Assembly: GCA_036850595.1 (NCBI GenBank)
Contig: CM072152.1
Location: 248,001-312,000 of the forward strand
DNA: 64,000 bases
Reading direction: 5' to 3'
Source of the DNA: Rhyacichthys aspro
Lineage: Eukaryota; Chordata; Actinopteri; Gobiiformes; Rhyacichthyidae
A program made the position numbers and the translations under genes. Positions 22,118 to 33,570 of this stretch are shown one piece after another. Numbering within the stretch: position 1 is the stretch's first letter; every line of letters starts with the position of its first letter. A model generated the notes under the pieces. It saw only the letters and a program-made list of their open reading frames with translations. It had not been told where the DNA came from and ran no database searches.

Positions 22118-23606
22118 GTTTAGAACATCATTTTGCACCATCACTTCATTGGGACTGTCTAGTCTGAGAGAGTTAGGAGAGACTGAAAAAGCTCAAAATG
22201 AACCAAAAAGTGTTAAATTAGTGTTTAATTCTCACCTCACATTAATTTACATTACAGATTTCAGACGTTGGTGACAGGTAGGAGTGTGTCCTCATAGGGT
22301 TTGAGGTCCTACTCTAGGAGGAGATACCTAAAATATAAGGCATAGGACTAATTCATTTATATATAATAATGTCAATTTTCCCACCCCATTCATTTATTGC
22401 ACTCAATTGGGGTGTTGCCATGACCTTTTGCAGGTAGGGGTGGGTTGTCATAGGCTTTTATGTTCACAGGGGCTCGAGGGAAGTGTGTACCAAATTTTAT
22501 TCACATGTGACAAACTAAATTTCAAAGTCCCATTGAAAAATTTGCAGGGGGCTATTTCAAAAGATAGCCATTATATTTGCATATCAGTGTGTTCAGGGCC
22601 TAATTGTGCACAACCGCTTCAGTGGGTTCAACTCAAAGTCTGACGATGTTTGAGAGATACAAGATGTTGGCAAATCACAATACAAACACAAAATTTGCAG
22701 CAATGCCACATGAGACCCATAAGATTTGCTCCAAAAATTTGGATAACTTTGATGCCCCACTTCTAAAGATGATCCTGAGCCAATATGAATATCATTCTGT
22801 CAAACGTCCTCGGACAAGTTTATTAAGATATAAAAAAAACGATATCTGACTAAGTAACTTCAGTCCAAGATGTCTGACTTACTGTTGGTCAGGAGGCAAA
22901 GCCATAATAATATTTTTGTTTGTCTCGATGTGAGGAATGTGTGTACCAAATTTCCTCACACTAAGCTCCAAAAAAAAGTACTTTCAGTTCCCACTTGCAT
23001 AATGTATTTTCACTTTTCCAGGCTACGCTATTGAGCCCCCTTTTTGTGGGTTTCAATGGCAGTGCCAAAAAAAATTATTATTCGATTATATATTATATCT
23101 TGAATTTTGGGTGAAGTTTGGTGTGGTTTCAGGTAAGCTTAGGGAGGTCAAACTAGAGTTAAATTATCGCCTTAAATTCTTGTTTATTTAGGTCATAGAT
23201 TTTCGATGTTCCCCTAATTAAAAGCTTTTCTAATTGTAATGTTTTTTATTACACTAGATAGAGAAAGGCTATTCACTGAAGGCTATCGCAGACATGGCTG
23301 TGTATTGCTTTGACGCAACTCATGAGCAGTGAGGCAACTACTAACCACTTTGCATCCATGCTACACTGGACTCAGTCAGTGACTGTCATCTGTTTTTAAA
23401 TAGCTTTTGCATAATAAAGTTAATGTGTTTAGCACCTCTGGATTTTTGTTAACACTTGCACGCAAAGCCCAGAACCTCTAGCTCATTTTGGCTGCTCCTA
23501 CTAATATATATCAATAATTTTTGATGTATTGAGCCATCTACAGACAAAGATAAACATCTGCAGAGAACTTTAAACTAACTTTAAACAGTTTTTAAACTTT
23601 ATTAGG

Positions 23607-24165
23607 CCTGAGCCGGCGACATGCCAGGAGGGCCTATTATTTTTGCTTGGATTATTATTATTATACATCCTAAATGTCTCAAACATTGGCAGATTTAGTC
23701 GGACTCAATGAAGAAGTTGTGCCCAATGATGCCCTGAACACAATGATTGGCCATTTGAAACTGCTCTCCAGTGCCCCTGCAAATTTCAACTCTGTCAATG
23801 AAATTTAGTTTGGGTTTTTTTTGGCAGATGAAATTTGGTACACTCATTCCTCATTGCCCCCTGAACATAAAAGTCATGATGACCTACCCCTACCTGCAAC
23901 ACACACCCCAAATGTGTAATTTCAAATGAACAAGGCAGGAAAATTTCATTTCTTGTATAGTAATTAAATTTGGTAGAGACATCCAGTGTGGGACCCTGAG
24001 CAACAAACCCAATGGGGACTATACACTATCACCAACAGCACCCCCTGTAAATTGGAATGGAGTGGGAAAAAAATATTTTACGGATATCACTGCTGTTTTG
24101 TCACGAAAAGCATGACTCCTGAGAACCTAAGGCCCCGTGGTTGCAAGGGAAGGCAAGGGCCTTTG
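23607..24165 (-). repeat. Family A repeat, copy 3 (inverted)
   Basis: Reverse orientation: it begins with the family's terminal block reversed (ggcctgagccggcgacatgc, aggagggcctattattt). It ends with the reversed start (gcaagggaaggcaagggcct), where the foldback element interrupts it. The remainder of its start seems to continue after the element (aggctgctttcagcttc, 25643 on). Confidence 0.65.
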
Positions 24166-25637
24166 TATGGGGCTATTATTGTCGCAAAAAGATTTGTGCG
24201 TGCGTAAATAGATTTGTCTGTAATATGATGTGTGCGTATCAGGTTTCGTGTGTGCGTATCAGGTTTCGTGTGTGCGTATCAGGTTTTGTGTGTGCGTATC
24301 AGGTTTTGTGTGTGCGTGTTACGATTTGTGTGTGCGTATCAGGTTTTGTGTGTGCGTATTACGATTTGTGTGTGCGTGTTACGATTTGTGTGTGCGTATC
24401 AGGTTTTGTGTGTGCGTGTTACGATTTGTGTGTGCGTATCAGGTTTTGTGTGTGCGTATTACGATTTGTGTGTATGTAAAATGATCATATTGTAAAAGCA
24501 AATAAGCTAAAAAGTTCTAAGTCCTACGCACAAAGCTCTAATTACACACAATACTTTTGGTACAGTTCTGCCATGTCAGATCTGTGGATTCGTCTGTAAC
24601 TAAACGGTCATTTGCCCTGAGTTGAGACTTACAGGCTGTGGACTGGTCGATGAAACAGTGCACCAGCAGATAGCGGTAGTGGTTAGTGAGGTTCTGTAGG
24701 CATGGAGGCAGAATATACTGTTTAACTCTGAGACCTAGAGTCTTGTTAAAATATCAGATAATATAAATTCTGATAAAAGCATTTGGTAACCGTTTAGCAG
24801 TAATACACACAGAGATAGCCGTTGTCTGTCTCATAAAGACACTCTCTAAAAAAAATAGTTCGATTTTGCCCCACAGCTTATTGAGGGTTGACTGCTTGAC
24901 TAAGCTGCCAGCAGATGGCAGCAGCGAGATATAAGCTGCCCTCTGCTTCAAAGTAGCCATCTGCTACGGTTACCAAATGCTTTTTGCTGCCAGCACATCG
25001 GAATTTATATTATCTGATATTTTAACAAGACTCTAGGTCTCAGAGTTAAACAGTATATTCTGCCTCCATGCCTACAGAACCTCATTAACTACTACCGCTA
25101 TCTGCTGGTGCACTGTTTCATCGACCAGTCCACAGCCTGTAAGTCTCAACTCAGGGCAAATGACCGTTTAGTTACAGACGAATCGAAACACGGACACACA
25201 GATCTGACATGGCAGGACTGTACCAAAAGTATTGTGTGTAATTAGAGCTTTGTGCGTAGGACTTAGAACTTTTTAGCTTATTTGCTTTTACAATATGATC
25301 ATTTTACATACACACAAATCGTAATACGCACACACAAAACCTGATACGCACACACAAATCATAACACGCACACACAAATCGTAATACGCACACACAAAAC
25401 CTGATACGCACACACAAATCGTAACACGCACACACAAATCGTAATACGCACACACAAAACCTGATACGCACACACAAAACCTGATACGCACACACAAAAC
25501 CTGATACGCACACACAAATCGTAACACGCACACACAAAACCTGATACGCACACACAAAACCTGATACGCACACATCATATTACAGACAAATCTATTTACG
25601 CACGCACAAATCTTTTTGCGACAATAATAGCCCCATA
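24166..25637. mobile_element. Foldback element with minisatellite-bearing arms (1472 bp)
   Basis: The two halves are reverse complements: left arm 24166-24793, right arm 24966-25637, separated by a 172-bp unique centre. The ends are TATGGGGCTATTATTGTCGC and its complement, and the flanks show a 5-bp duplication CTTTG (24161-24165, 25638-25642). Each arm holds an array of 20-bp units of two main types (gtgcgtatcaggttttgtgt and gtgcgtgttacgatttgtgt): 12 units on the left and 13 on the right, in different orders. Small indels also separate the arms. There is no transposase; open frames in the arms are artefacts of the repeats. Superfamily unknown. Confidence 0.92.
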
Positions 25638-25765
25638 CTTTGAGGCTGCTTTCAGCTTCAAATTAAACTTGATTCTTGTAAGAGTATGTCTTTTTCTTCA
25701 TTTCAACTTCAATGAGTTCCTGTGACTTGAAGCTTCAAATGCCTTTTGCTTATTTTTGCCTGCAG

Positions 25766-25873
25766 AAGCCGGGAATGGATGTGGCTGACGGTTATGTGAC
25801 GTTTGTGCGTCACTCCCAGGATATGCTGCGGGAGAAGGTCAATGAGGAGGTGTACATCGAGAGATTATTTGAT
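25766..25873 (+). CDS. cadps: CADPS exon 9 of window
   Basis: A 108-nt phase-0 exon between acceptor cctgcag and donor gtgagt. It reads KPGMDVADGYVTFVRHSQDM then LREKVNEEVYIERLFD. VTFVRHSQD and IERLFD match CAPS1 rather than my recollection of CADPS2, the main reason for the paralogue call. It stands isolated between two giant introns. Confidence 0.98.
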
Positions 25874-27255
25874 GTGAGTAAGCCACAAAGCTAAATGATG
25901 ACATTTTGATTTTGAGCATTTCAAGAGCAGATTAAACAATCCAAGTCACTTTTATCAGCCCAGTGTCCACAGTGATTACTCTCATGTGATAATCTGCTCC
26001 ACACCTGGCTCTCAGCTCAACCACTGGGGCGCTCAGAGAGATTTACAGGATCACTATGTATTGCTTTTTTTAAAATAAGAAATCACTAGTTATTCATATG
26101 TACACCTGAGTGTTTTTTCTTACTGGCTCCAATGATGTCATTTAGTGTCCTATTTTTTTATGTATATTATATATTACTCATATTTATTCAGACTTAGTTT
26201 TACATGTTTTTATTGAAATTTTCACATGTCACATGGATCCATTATGGAATACACAAATATTAAGTCCTAGGTTCAGACCTTCCTGTTCTTAACAGAAGCT
26301 GTGAATAACACCTCAAAATTACAACATTACTGTAGAAGCAGCCTCATTATTGTTGCATTAGGTCACTTTAAGCCTTTCGTAGTTGTATTCTTTGCTTGGT
26401 CTAATCTTAACCATGTCTGTGCATCTGTGCAGACTGATCGTTGTGTGAAAGGCCTGAGGATTGGTGTGTCTGGGGTCTCTTCACCCCTGCTGCTCTCACA
26501 GACTGGATTGTGCTGTTTGTTAGCCACATAGCCTCCTTTTAAGCAGCAAAGCAGTTGTTGTCAGTCTGTATCAGTTCTCCCTGCAGCATCACCAGGCCGC
26601 TGAAGGTCTGCTGCTCTCTCTGTTGTTGTGCTTTTCTTGTCACTATGCATTCTTTCCATGGCTCCTGTATTCATGATGAGTTTTCAAGTAAATCGAGGAT
26701 ATCAGGAAATAGAGTGATGCTTTATATATGTGCTCTACAAATACCATGCCTGCACTAGCCACCAGTTGTCCATAGAAATGGTATTTCAAATAAGATGGGA
26801 GAGCAGCTACAGTAATACATGTCCAAAATGCTTCCCAAGCTGTCATTATCCCTGCTGTTTAATTTCTGAAGCGTCTGGTGAGGAGACTTTTAAATTCCAC
26901 CCCAAATAACACACACAACTACAGTTTAATGGCTTTAACATAGTCATTATTATTGTAATTAAACATAATGTTGAGAAGGAATGCATTAACATTAACAACG
27001 CCAAATAGAAACAAAAAATGTCATTTACTGATTGGCCAAAATGTTAATAACCTAAAAAGTACCTCTCTCAGAAAAACAAAAATGAGAAAAAAAACTACTT
27101 TAGGAGTCCACAAAAATAAACAAAAATAAACAAAAGAGTCAACCCAAAGTGCACTCAACAAAATGTCCTACCACCCTTTTAATACAAATGTTCAACCAAG
27201 ATGTCCAAGTTGCTGCAACATGGAGGTTTTAAAAAAGAACTAAGGAACCATGGCA
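25874..27255. other. Intron 9, 5' end, no feature recognised
   Basis: Intronic, moderately AT-rich sequence. No repeat termini or coding match seen. Confidence 0.5.
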
Positions 27256-27366
27256 TCAGGTAATGCTGCCTCACCTCGCCTCATCTATTTAATGCCTTTT
27301 TATCAATGCACGTTTAGCCCATTTAACAATACAATGATTGAAATCAGATAATACATACAACTATAT
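27256..27366. repeat. Unnamed repeat fragment, copy 1
   Basis: A segment with ctcatctatttaatg, caatgattgaaatcag and aatacatacaacta, found again in diverged form at 41830-41935. No ends defined. Confidence 0.4.
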
Positions 27367-27558
27367 GGTACAAGAATCACAGATGGGGTACAGCTAAGGT
27401 TCAGTCACCACTGGTTGGACGTGTGCAACAGTATCCACTCCCCCAGGGGAAATTGAGACAGAGGGACAGCTTGTGAATAGCAATGAACTTAGCAAAAATG
27501 TAGACTAGATTGTTATAAGAAGTCAGACATAGTTATTATTATTATTATTGTTATAGAA

Positions 27559-28001
27559 CAGTGGTGGGCAAACTAAGGCCACATGCGGCCCGTTGAGCTG
27601 TGTAATGCAGTCCGCCAAGCATTTACAAATTATTTATAATTTAAGACAGCATATATTTGGCCATTTTCCTTCAATGCCTTGTACTTTTGCTAAAGGTACC
27701 ATCATATCTACAAATAGAACATATCCATTCACACTTCAAGATTTTAATATGGAGTGGACAGAGCTATTTTATTGAAGTACAGTTAGTTGTCATATGTCTT
27801 ATTTGCCAAGAAACTGTTGCAGTTTTCAAAGAACGTAATATCAGCCACCACTTTTCCATCAAACATTATACTAATCAGTCTGTGTAAGAAATGTCATTTT
27901 AGAGGTTTAATTTATATTAGTTTACAGTTTACTGGTCTGGCCCGTCTGTCAGAGTTTAAAACACAGTGTGGCCCTTGAGCCAAAAAGTTTGCCCAACCCT
28001 G
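27559..28001 (+). mobile_element. hAT MITE with relic of a zinc-finger coding piece (443 bp)
   Basis: Ends are CAGTGGTGGGCAAACT and the complement of CAGGGTTGGGCAAACT. A perfect 8-bp duplication TTATAGAA flanks it (27551-27558, 28002-28009). Inside, a short + strand frame reads VICLICQETVAVFKERNISHHF then SIKHYTN, a C-x2-C-x(n)-H-x(4)-H arrangement like the BED-type finger at the N terminus of hAT transposases. It is an internal-deletion product, not a gene. Confidence 0.9.
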
Positions 28002-28013
28002 TTATAGAAGCTC

Positions 28014-28583
28014 AGGCCTTGTCCACACGGAGACGAGCTTAGGCGTATCCGCTAAATGCTTTTTATCGTATAGGCGTTTCATCCACACGGATCCAGTGTT
28101 TTGGAAGCTTGAATACGATCATTTTTGAAACCGGGTCCCAGAATGAAAAGATTTCCAAACGCTGTTTTCAAGTTTCCCTTTTTCCATGTTTACAAGCCAT
28201 ATGCATCTTTTCTGAAAAGCTGACATGGTAGCCCCACCTCTTCCTTATAACCTACATGTGATGAACTCTGACAACAACAATGGTGCTTTACAGTGTTACA
28301 TTCATACTACTGAAGATACTGGGCTTATTATGGCTTTTACAGCAGCTCTCACATTCATATTTGTCATCATATTCTTGTGTTTACATTGCACAAGTTTTCT
28401 GCGCATGCCACATGCGTACTTCACTGTTATTTGCATGCTTCAGTGTAATAGGCGTTGCATATGTACAACAGCGTTTTCACTGATTTTGTGTAGACCTATG
28501 TGGACACATACATTTATTAAAATGATGTGTTTACTTAAATGTTTCTGAAACAAAAAGTTTTTGTCTCCGTGTGGATATAGCCT
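28014..28583. mobile_element. MITE with TCCACACGGAGAC termini (about 570 bp)
   Basis: It begins AGGCCTTGTCCACACGGAGAC; the complement of its right end is AGGCTATATCCACACGGAGAC. It starts only 4 bp after the preceding hAT MITE's target duplication. No clear target duplication is seen. Frames inside (28225-28548) have no family match. Confidence 0.7.
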
Positions 28584-28599
28584 CAGTGTGTCAGAGTTC

Positions 28600-29190
28600 C
28601 CCAGCTTCCAGTTGTAGATCAGCTTATCTCATCTACATGTCTTGACCATAAGCCCTATCAAATGGAGGTCTTAAGTCTAACCTTAAATGTAGAGACTGTG
28701 TCTGCCTCTTTAACATGAGCTGGGAACTGATCCCATAAAATTGGACCTTGGTAACAGAAGTCTCTTTCTCCCATTGTACTTTGGGAAACCCTAGAAATGA
28801 CTAGTAACCCTGTATTTTGAGAAAGAAGCATTCTGTTAGGACAACATGGCTCCATGAGGTCTCTAAGATAGGACAGGGCCTTGCCACTGAGGGCCTTGTA
28901 ATTAAGGAACAAATGCATGGAGTAGTTTTTCAGTGTCACTTTTAGAAAAGATAATCCTAAACTGGCTGTGTTGTGCTGATAAACGAATGCAGTTTTACAA
29001 ACCTGGTTTATGTTTGCTTTAAACCACAATTCATGGTCAAATATAACTTCAAGGTTCCTTACAGATAAACTCAAGGCAAAACTTATATTTGGTCTGATAG
29101 TGTGTCTCTTAGATTTCTGGGTCCTAGTATAATTTTTTTTTCTGGGTTTAGAAGAGGATAATTAACCGTCTAATTTGCCAATCAGATTTT
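28600..29190 (-). pseudogene. L2-like LINE C-terminal fragment with internal deletion
   Basis: The minus strand encodes SVRNLEVIFDHELWFKANIN then QVCKTAFVYQHN, the VRNLGVxxDSxLxFxxHINxVxKTAF motif after the RT domain. About 100 residues are missing, and it resumes as NYKALSGKALSYLRDLM, RMLLSQNTGLLV and GPILWDQFPAHVKEADTVS with TFKVRLKTSI. It stays open for 138 codons despite the deletion. The clade is by recalled motif. Confidence 0.75.
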
Positions 29191-32100
29191 CTTCTTCAAT
29201 CGATAAACACAACTAGGTCTTGTTGACCTAACAATGGTACCTGTCTGTTAAATAAGACTTTAACCAACAGAGAGATGATCCGCTAACCTCAGTGTCTGAC
29301 AGTATCCTGTTTGTTGTATCAAACACTGCACTGGCATAGAAAATGGCTAGGACAGAGACCAGTTCATTATCTCAACACACAAACAGATCATTGGTGAGTT
29401 TGACCAATTCTGTGCTGTGGTGTGGTCTAAACTCAGAATGAAAACCTTCAAAATAGCTATTATGCTGCAGGTGACAGCACAACTCTTTTGGGGATTTTTG
29501 ACATAAAAAGAAGATTGAATATTGTTCTATAGTTTTCCAAGGCACCTGGACTGGGGGTGTTGAGGTTTGATCACAACAGATTTAAGGGACTGTGATTATA
29601 TTGTTCCATTAATTAAGAGGAAGACCTCTTTAAACAGACTGTACCTCTACCCTTTTTTCTAGTTGGGTAAAATGGTTTAAACCCCAAATAGTTTATTGTA
29701 AAAGCAATAATTAAAAAAAAAAACACAGGATTTATAGTGCCATCTACTGTTTATTATAGGCAATTCTGATAGATGAGAATTTTTAGACAAGGTTTGAGGA
29801 TTTTGGCCAATCACTTGCTTACTTCTGGAAAAAGGGGTACTCCGACTTTCCAGCAAAAGAGCACAAAAAAATCCTAAAAAAAAAAAGGTGGAGATAAGTG
29901 CTGATGAATGTCGATGAATTGCAGCTAAGCATCCGGTAAGCTCTAAACTTCAGTTTGGTGTAATTGTTTTTGTGGAAGAGAGGTCCCTAGGCCGCTTTTT
30001 GGGGTGGAGTCTGAGACAGGGTTGGCAAAAAGAAAATTGGGTAATGGCGCTTTAAATGATCTGTCCTTTATCACCAAGTAAACACAGTCTTTCATAGTAT
30101 TAAGGTAGATGTGTCTTTTTGCCATTTCAAACACAGTCTATTCAACCTGAAAGATGTCCAGTAGTATCAGTGAATAATTTTACCTTTACCTTCCCTTAGA
30201 TATTGGTCAATGTCCTTTTTCCTGAACAGTACCTGGTTTTTGATACTGGTACAATACCAATACTTTTTTCTATACAAATATTATTTCAAATGATACAATC
30301 ATACTACAACAAGAATACATTTAACATAACTATTACTTGCAGAAAATGTATCAGTAAATGTAGGTGGCTGTATGTGCTTTTAATAGGCTGTATAGAGTGG
30401 GCTACAACTATAATTCAGTACCACCTGTTTTAATGACACTGCTCCAGTGCTCAGTGTAATGTATCTTAATGAGTTTCTTTGAATATGCAGATGATTGGGA
30501 AATCAGCTGTTCTGCCTAATTAGTTAGATCCACTCATGCTGCTCAGTGGCTTGTGTGAGCGGCACGCAGCCAAGCTATGCCAAAACACAGCGGGTAGAGA
30601 GCAGACCCTGTCAAAGGCACACAGAGCCCTGGAGCCTGTGACCTGTTAAGGGTTTTAAATCATGTCTGTGGAGGTTATCAGTCATCCAGGACGTATTCAA
30701 GAAGAGGTTTTCCAACAAGGCATCTGGAAGTTGGTTTGACGTGAGGTTTGAGTTTTAGATTAAGAAAACCAGCACAAGAGAGTGGATAGGTCTGGACAAC
30801 ATTGTGAGGTCTGACTTTCATAAAGCACATGCACATGCTTTCTCTTATTACTTGTCTTTCTTTTTGTTGATTGACAGACATTACATTTGGATTAAGAAAC
30901 TTGTAACTTTGTTTGTTTGGTGCCTTACAAACTACAGTGTTCAGCCAAATGGAGGAATATGACTTCAGCAACTTATTCAGCTTCATCCAAGATCCAAATC
31001 TCCCCTTATTGTAACATAACAGGGTTTGTAATCCTGCCTGAACAGTGATAAAGGCACAATTAGGTGTGTCTGGAGATGACAATAATTTTTTTTAATAATG
31101 GTCCAATCTAATTTGTTATTTGCATTACAATGTTTAACTAATTTATTAAATAAAAAGAAGGCCAAAACAATTTGAATAACATTAACTTTCCCCACAGCCT
31201 CATTTTCAGCATTTGTGCATATAAATTCTTGTCTCAAAGATTAACACTGACATTACTTCCACTTTCTTCTTATTTGGTTCCCAAATATGTCATTCACATT
31301 GGAAGTTGGTTACTGTTGTTAAATTATTTACTCTACACATAAACCAGATATAGGCATGACCTTAGATATGTTTATTTTATAACCTGAAACGTGGGAGTTG
31401 ATTTGTACTGTACACATACAGGTGATTTAAACAGAAATACTAGGTAAAGGAAAATCAGCCTGAGCTGAACCTTGTTTTCAGCATATAGTAGAACACTTTT
31501 TGATATTTATGTTGTTTCTATTGTCAAAAGTGGTATAGTGCAAAGGAGAGAGTTATTCACAGCCTCATTTTTCATTTTTAGTTTGGATTAGAAATGACAA
31601 GCTGAGTGCACTGTGGCTGTCATGATTTCATGTTTACTGAGGTAATATTTAAAGATCAGTGACAACAGACATGTTTATTTGCTTTCCACTAACCGTGACA
31701 GGCCACCAACACAGATGCGCGACATGTTTGTTTCTTAAAAGAAGGTCAGGATGGAGCCCCTAAGCTTTGCTTTATGCCAGTGCCCCCCCCCCCTGATCTG
31801 CTGACTTCATTTGCGTACGGCTGAGTCTGTTATCCCTGGTGAGGATTACAACTGCTGGTGAATACATGCTGACAAAAGGCCTGCTTATTATGGAGCAGTC
31901 AATCTCCTGGCTCATTTGTTTGTTTACTTCCTGTCTGACAATGGTAGACCCAATCAGTTTGTGTCACAAGTGGCTTTGTGACATTCCACAGTGGTGCTAT
32001 TGGATCATTGGAATTAACAAGCAATACATTTTTATTGGATGGCATTAAGGGTGAGTTCACAGAAAAAAGAGACTAAAAATGACACTAACTGAACAAACAA

Positions 32101-32667
32101 GTGTAACAGTTCCCTATAGTAATGTATTTAATTACAGAAAATTTATTCATACCTGACATACAGATTCCAAGTGTTTCCTATGTAGTGTCTATTGCATGCT
32201 GTTTAAACACTGTTGTGGCATCTGATGGTGCTGATTACTTAGTTCTTCCGACGATGTTGTAAACATAATGTATTGTTTTGTGTCAATTGGGCTGAAGATC
32301 CTTTGGCACATGCTACGTGCTAAGTTTTATTTGTTCCATATTGTCAGACTAAATGAGGCATGCCTCCAAACGCGGTGCCCCTGTGTCTTGTGGGTCCTTC
32401 AGCCACCACACACAATCACATGCATATTAACCACAACGCAGAAGGCTGGTTACACAAGCCTCATGAAGAGACACTAAATGATGCAGTTAGAAAACCATGT
32501 GCTCAACGTGATTAGACTGGATATGACTATCATGACAGACCCAAAACAATGCCACTGATGGCTGTGTTTCTGCTTAAAGTGGTCTGAACTCTCCTTCACA
32601 ACAGACGCAGAACTTGTGAGAAAAGCCAGTATTGAGTAGTTGTTTTTTTTTGTAATTTTATTAAAGT
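29191..32667. other. Intron 9 stretch, no gene recognised
   Basis: Mostly unassigned intronic DNA. Bases 29191-29700 may still be LINE-derived but lack a readable frame. The block 30470-30680 is richer in GC and contains balanced A/T-rich motifs of the kind seen in conserved non-coding elements, which only alignment can test. A C-run lies at 31783-31792. Confidence 0.4.
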
Positions 32668-32671
32668 TTAA

Positions 32672-33566
32672 AGGTCCTATATTATACTATTTTGAACATT
32701 ACACAGTGTATTTTGGATACATTTAGGTTACCGTGTCATGTTTTGCAACATGAAACACACAATAATTATCTTATACAAGCGGTTTGGATGAGCTCTCATC
32801 ATGAGTCCAAAGTGAACGGTCTGATTTGGCGCTGTCACTTTAAGGCTCAGCTCTCCCGTGTTGGCTCATGACGTCACGCTATAGCTACGCAAGCTACGCT
32901 GGAAACAGACTGAAGTAAACACGGTACATGGTAGTAATAACTTTTTCAGCAATAGCTTTGAGAGTAAATGAGCCGTATATCTTCGACCCAGAGTCTGATT
33001 CTGAGTTCGAAGAACATGAGCAAACACAAAGACCTCGAAGGCTTCTACAAGACGTTTCTGCTTGGTAAATGAGAAACTATTTATTGTGTATGTTTCTATG
33101 GTGTAGCCCGTAGCATAGCGCGTGTTAACTGCTTCTGTTTATCGGTGCACATGTGGAAATGACCGTACAATGCCTACTGAAGTTGAGAATGTATGCTGCC
33201 TGGAGACTCCTAAGGTAGCTGTTGTGCAGTGTATTAAAAGTAAAGTAAAAGTATTGACGGTAAGTAAGCTAACACAGTAGCAGCGATGCTTCTCTGTGTG
33301 TTTGAGCTGCAGAGCACGGCACTTGTTGACAGTGCAGGAGAGAGGGGCTGGAGAAGTGTGGAGAAGCACTTCCTGGAGTGGTTTACTTCACATATTGACA
33401 TCATTGCATGAAACAGCTCGTTGAAAGGACTGTAGCTCAAACTAAATAAATTACTCAAACATGCGCGAATGAAACAAAACATAACTTTGGGTATGTGTTT
33501 GAGGTAGAAACAACGTTAGAACATGGTTAAAAGCTCAGAAAAGTCAATTTAGCATAATATGGGACC
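32672..33566 (+). mobile_element. TTAA-flanked DNA transposon remnant, copy 1 (about 895 bp)
   Basis: It starts AGGTCCTATATTATAC after TTAA (32668-32671) and ends GCATAATATGGGACC before TTAA (33567-33570). It is the inverted counterpart of 56605-57556 over nearly its whole length. It keeps an exon-like coding stretch (32950-33064) but no transposase core. TTAA targets indicate a piggyBac- or Kolobok-type mobiliser. Confidence 0.88.
32950..33064 (+). pseudogene. Exon-like coding relic in TTAA element copy 1
   Basis: Flanked by a pyrimidine-rich acceptor (taactttttcag) and a donor (gtaaat), the frame reads AIALRVNEPYIFDPESDS, then EFEEHEQTQRPRRLLQDVSA. The acidic, PYxFxPE-bearing start resembles first exons of transposon-encoded proteins in fish, but I cannot assign it. 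The same stretch is present without change in the second copy. Confidence 0.6.
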
Positions 33567-33570
33567 TTAA

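Larger units (their letters stand above)
21549..23190 (+). repeat. Family A repeat, copy 2
   Basis: It starts tattaaagctgctagg and carries the family A phrases twice in series (tgtgtaccaaattt, cttttccaggcta, tgaattttgggtgaagtttg). It lacks the terminal block. It contains the nested hAT MITE at 21855 and a 31-bp-arm hairpin at 21572-21639. Bases 23191-23606 after it were not recognised. Confidence 0.7.

Noticed and set aside
24229..24475. Regular short repeats resembling a CRISPR array
   Set aside because: Units are contiguous without unique spacers, mirrored in inverted orientation, and in a vertebrate intron.
24141..24495. Overlapping open frames rich in VCAYQVLCVRI repeats (also mirrored at 25288-25578)
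   Set aside because: All frames stay open because the 20-bp unit lacks stops; they lie in the arms of a foldback element and have no start, splice or family support.
33234..33482. Cys/Phe-rich minus-strand frame also found at 56690-57103
   Set aside because: It lies within both TTAA element copies in the strand opposite to the exon relic, differs by frameshift between copies and matches no protein.
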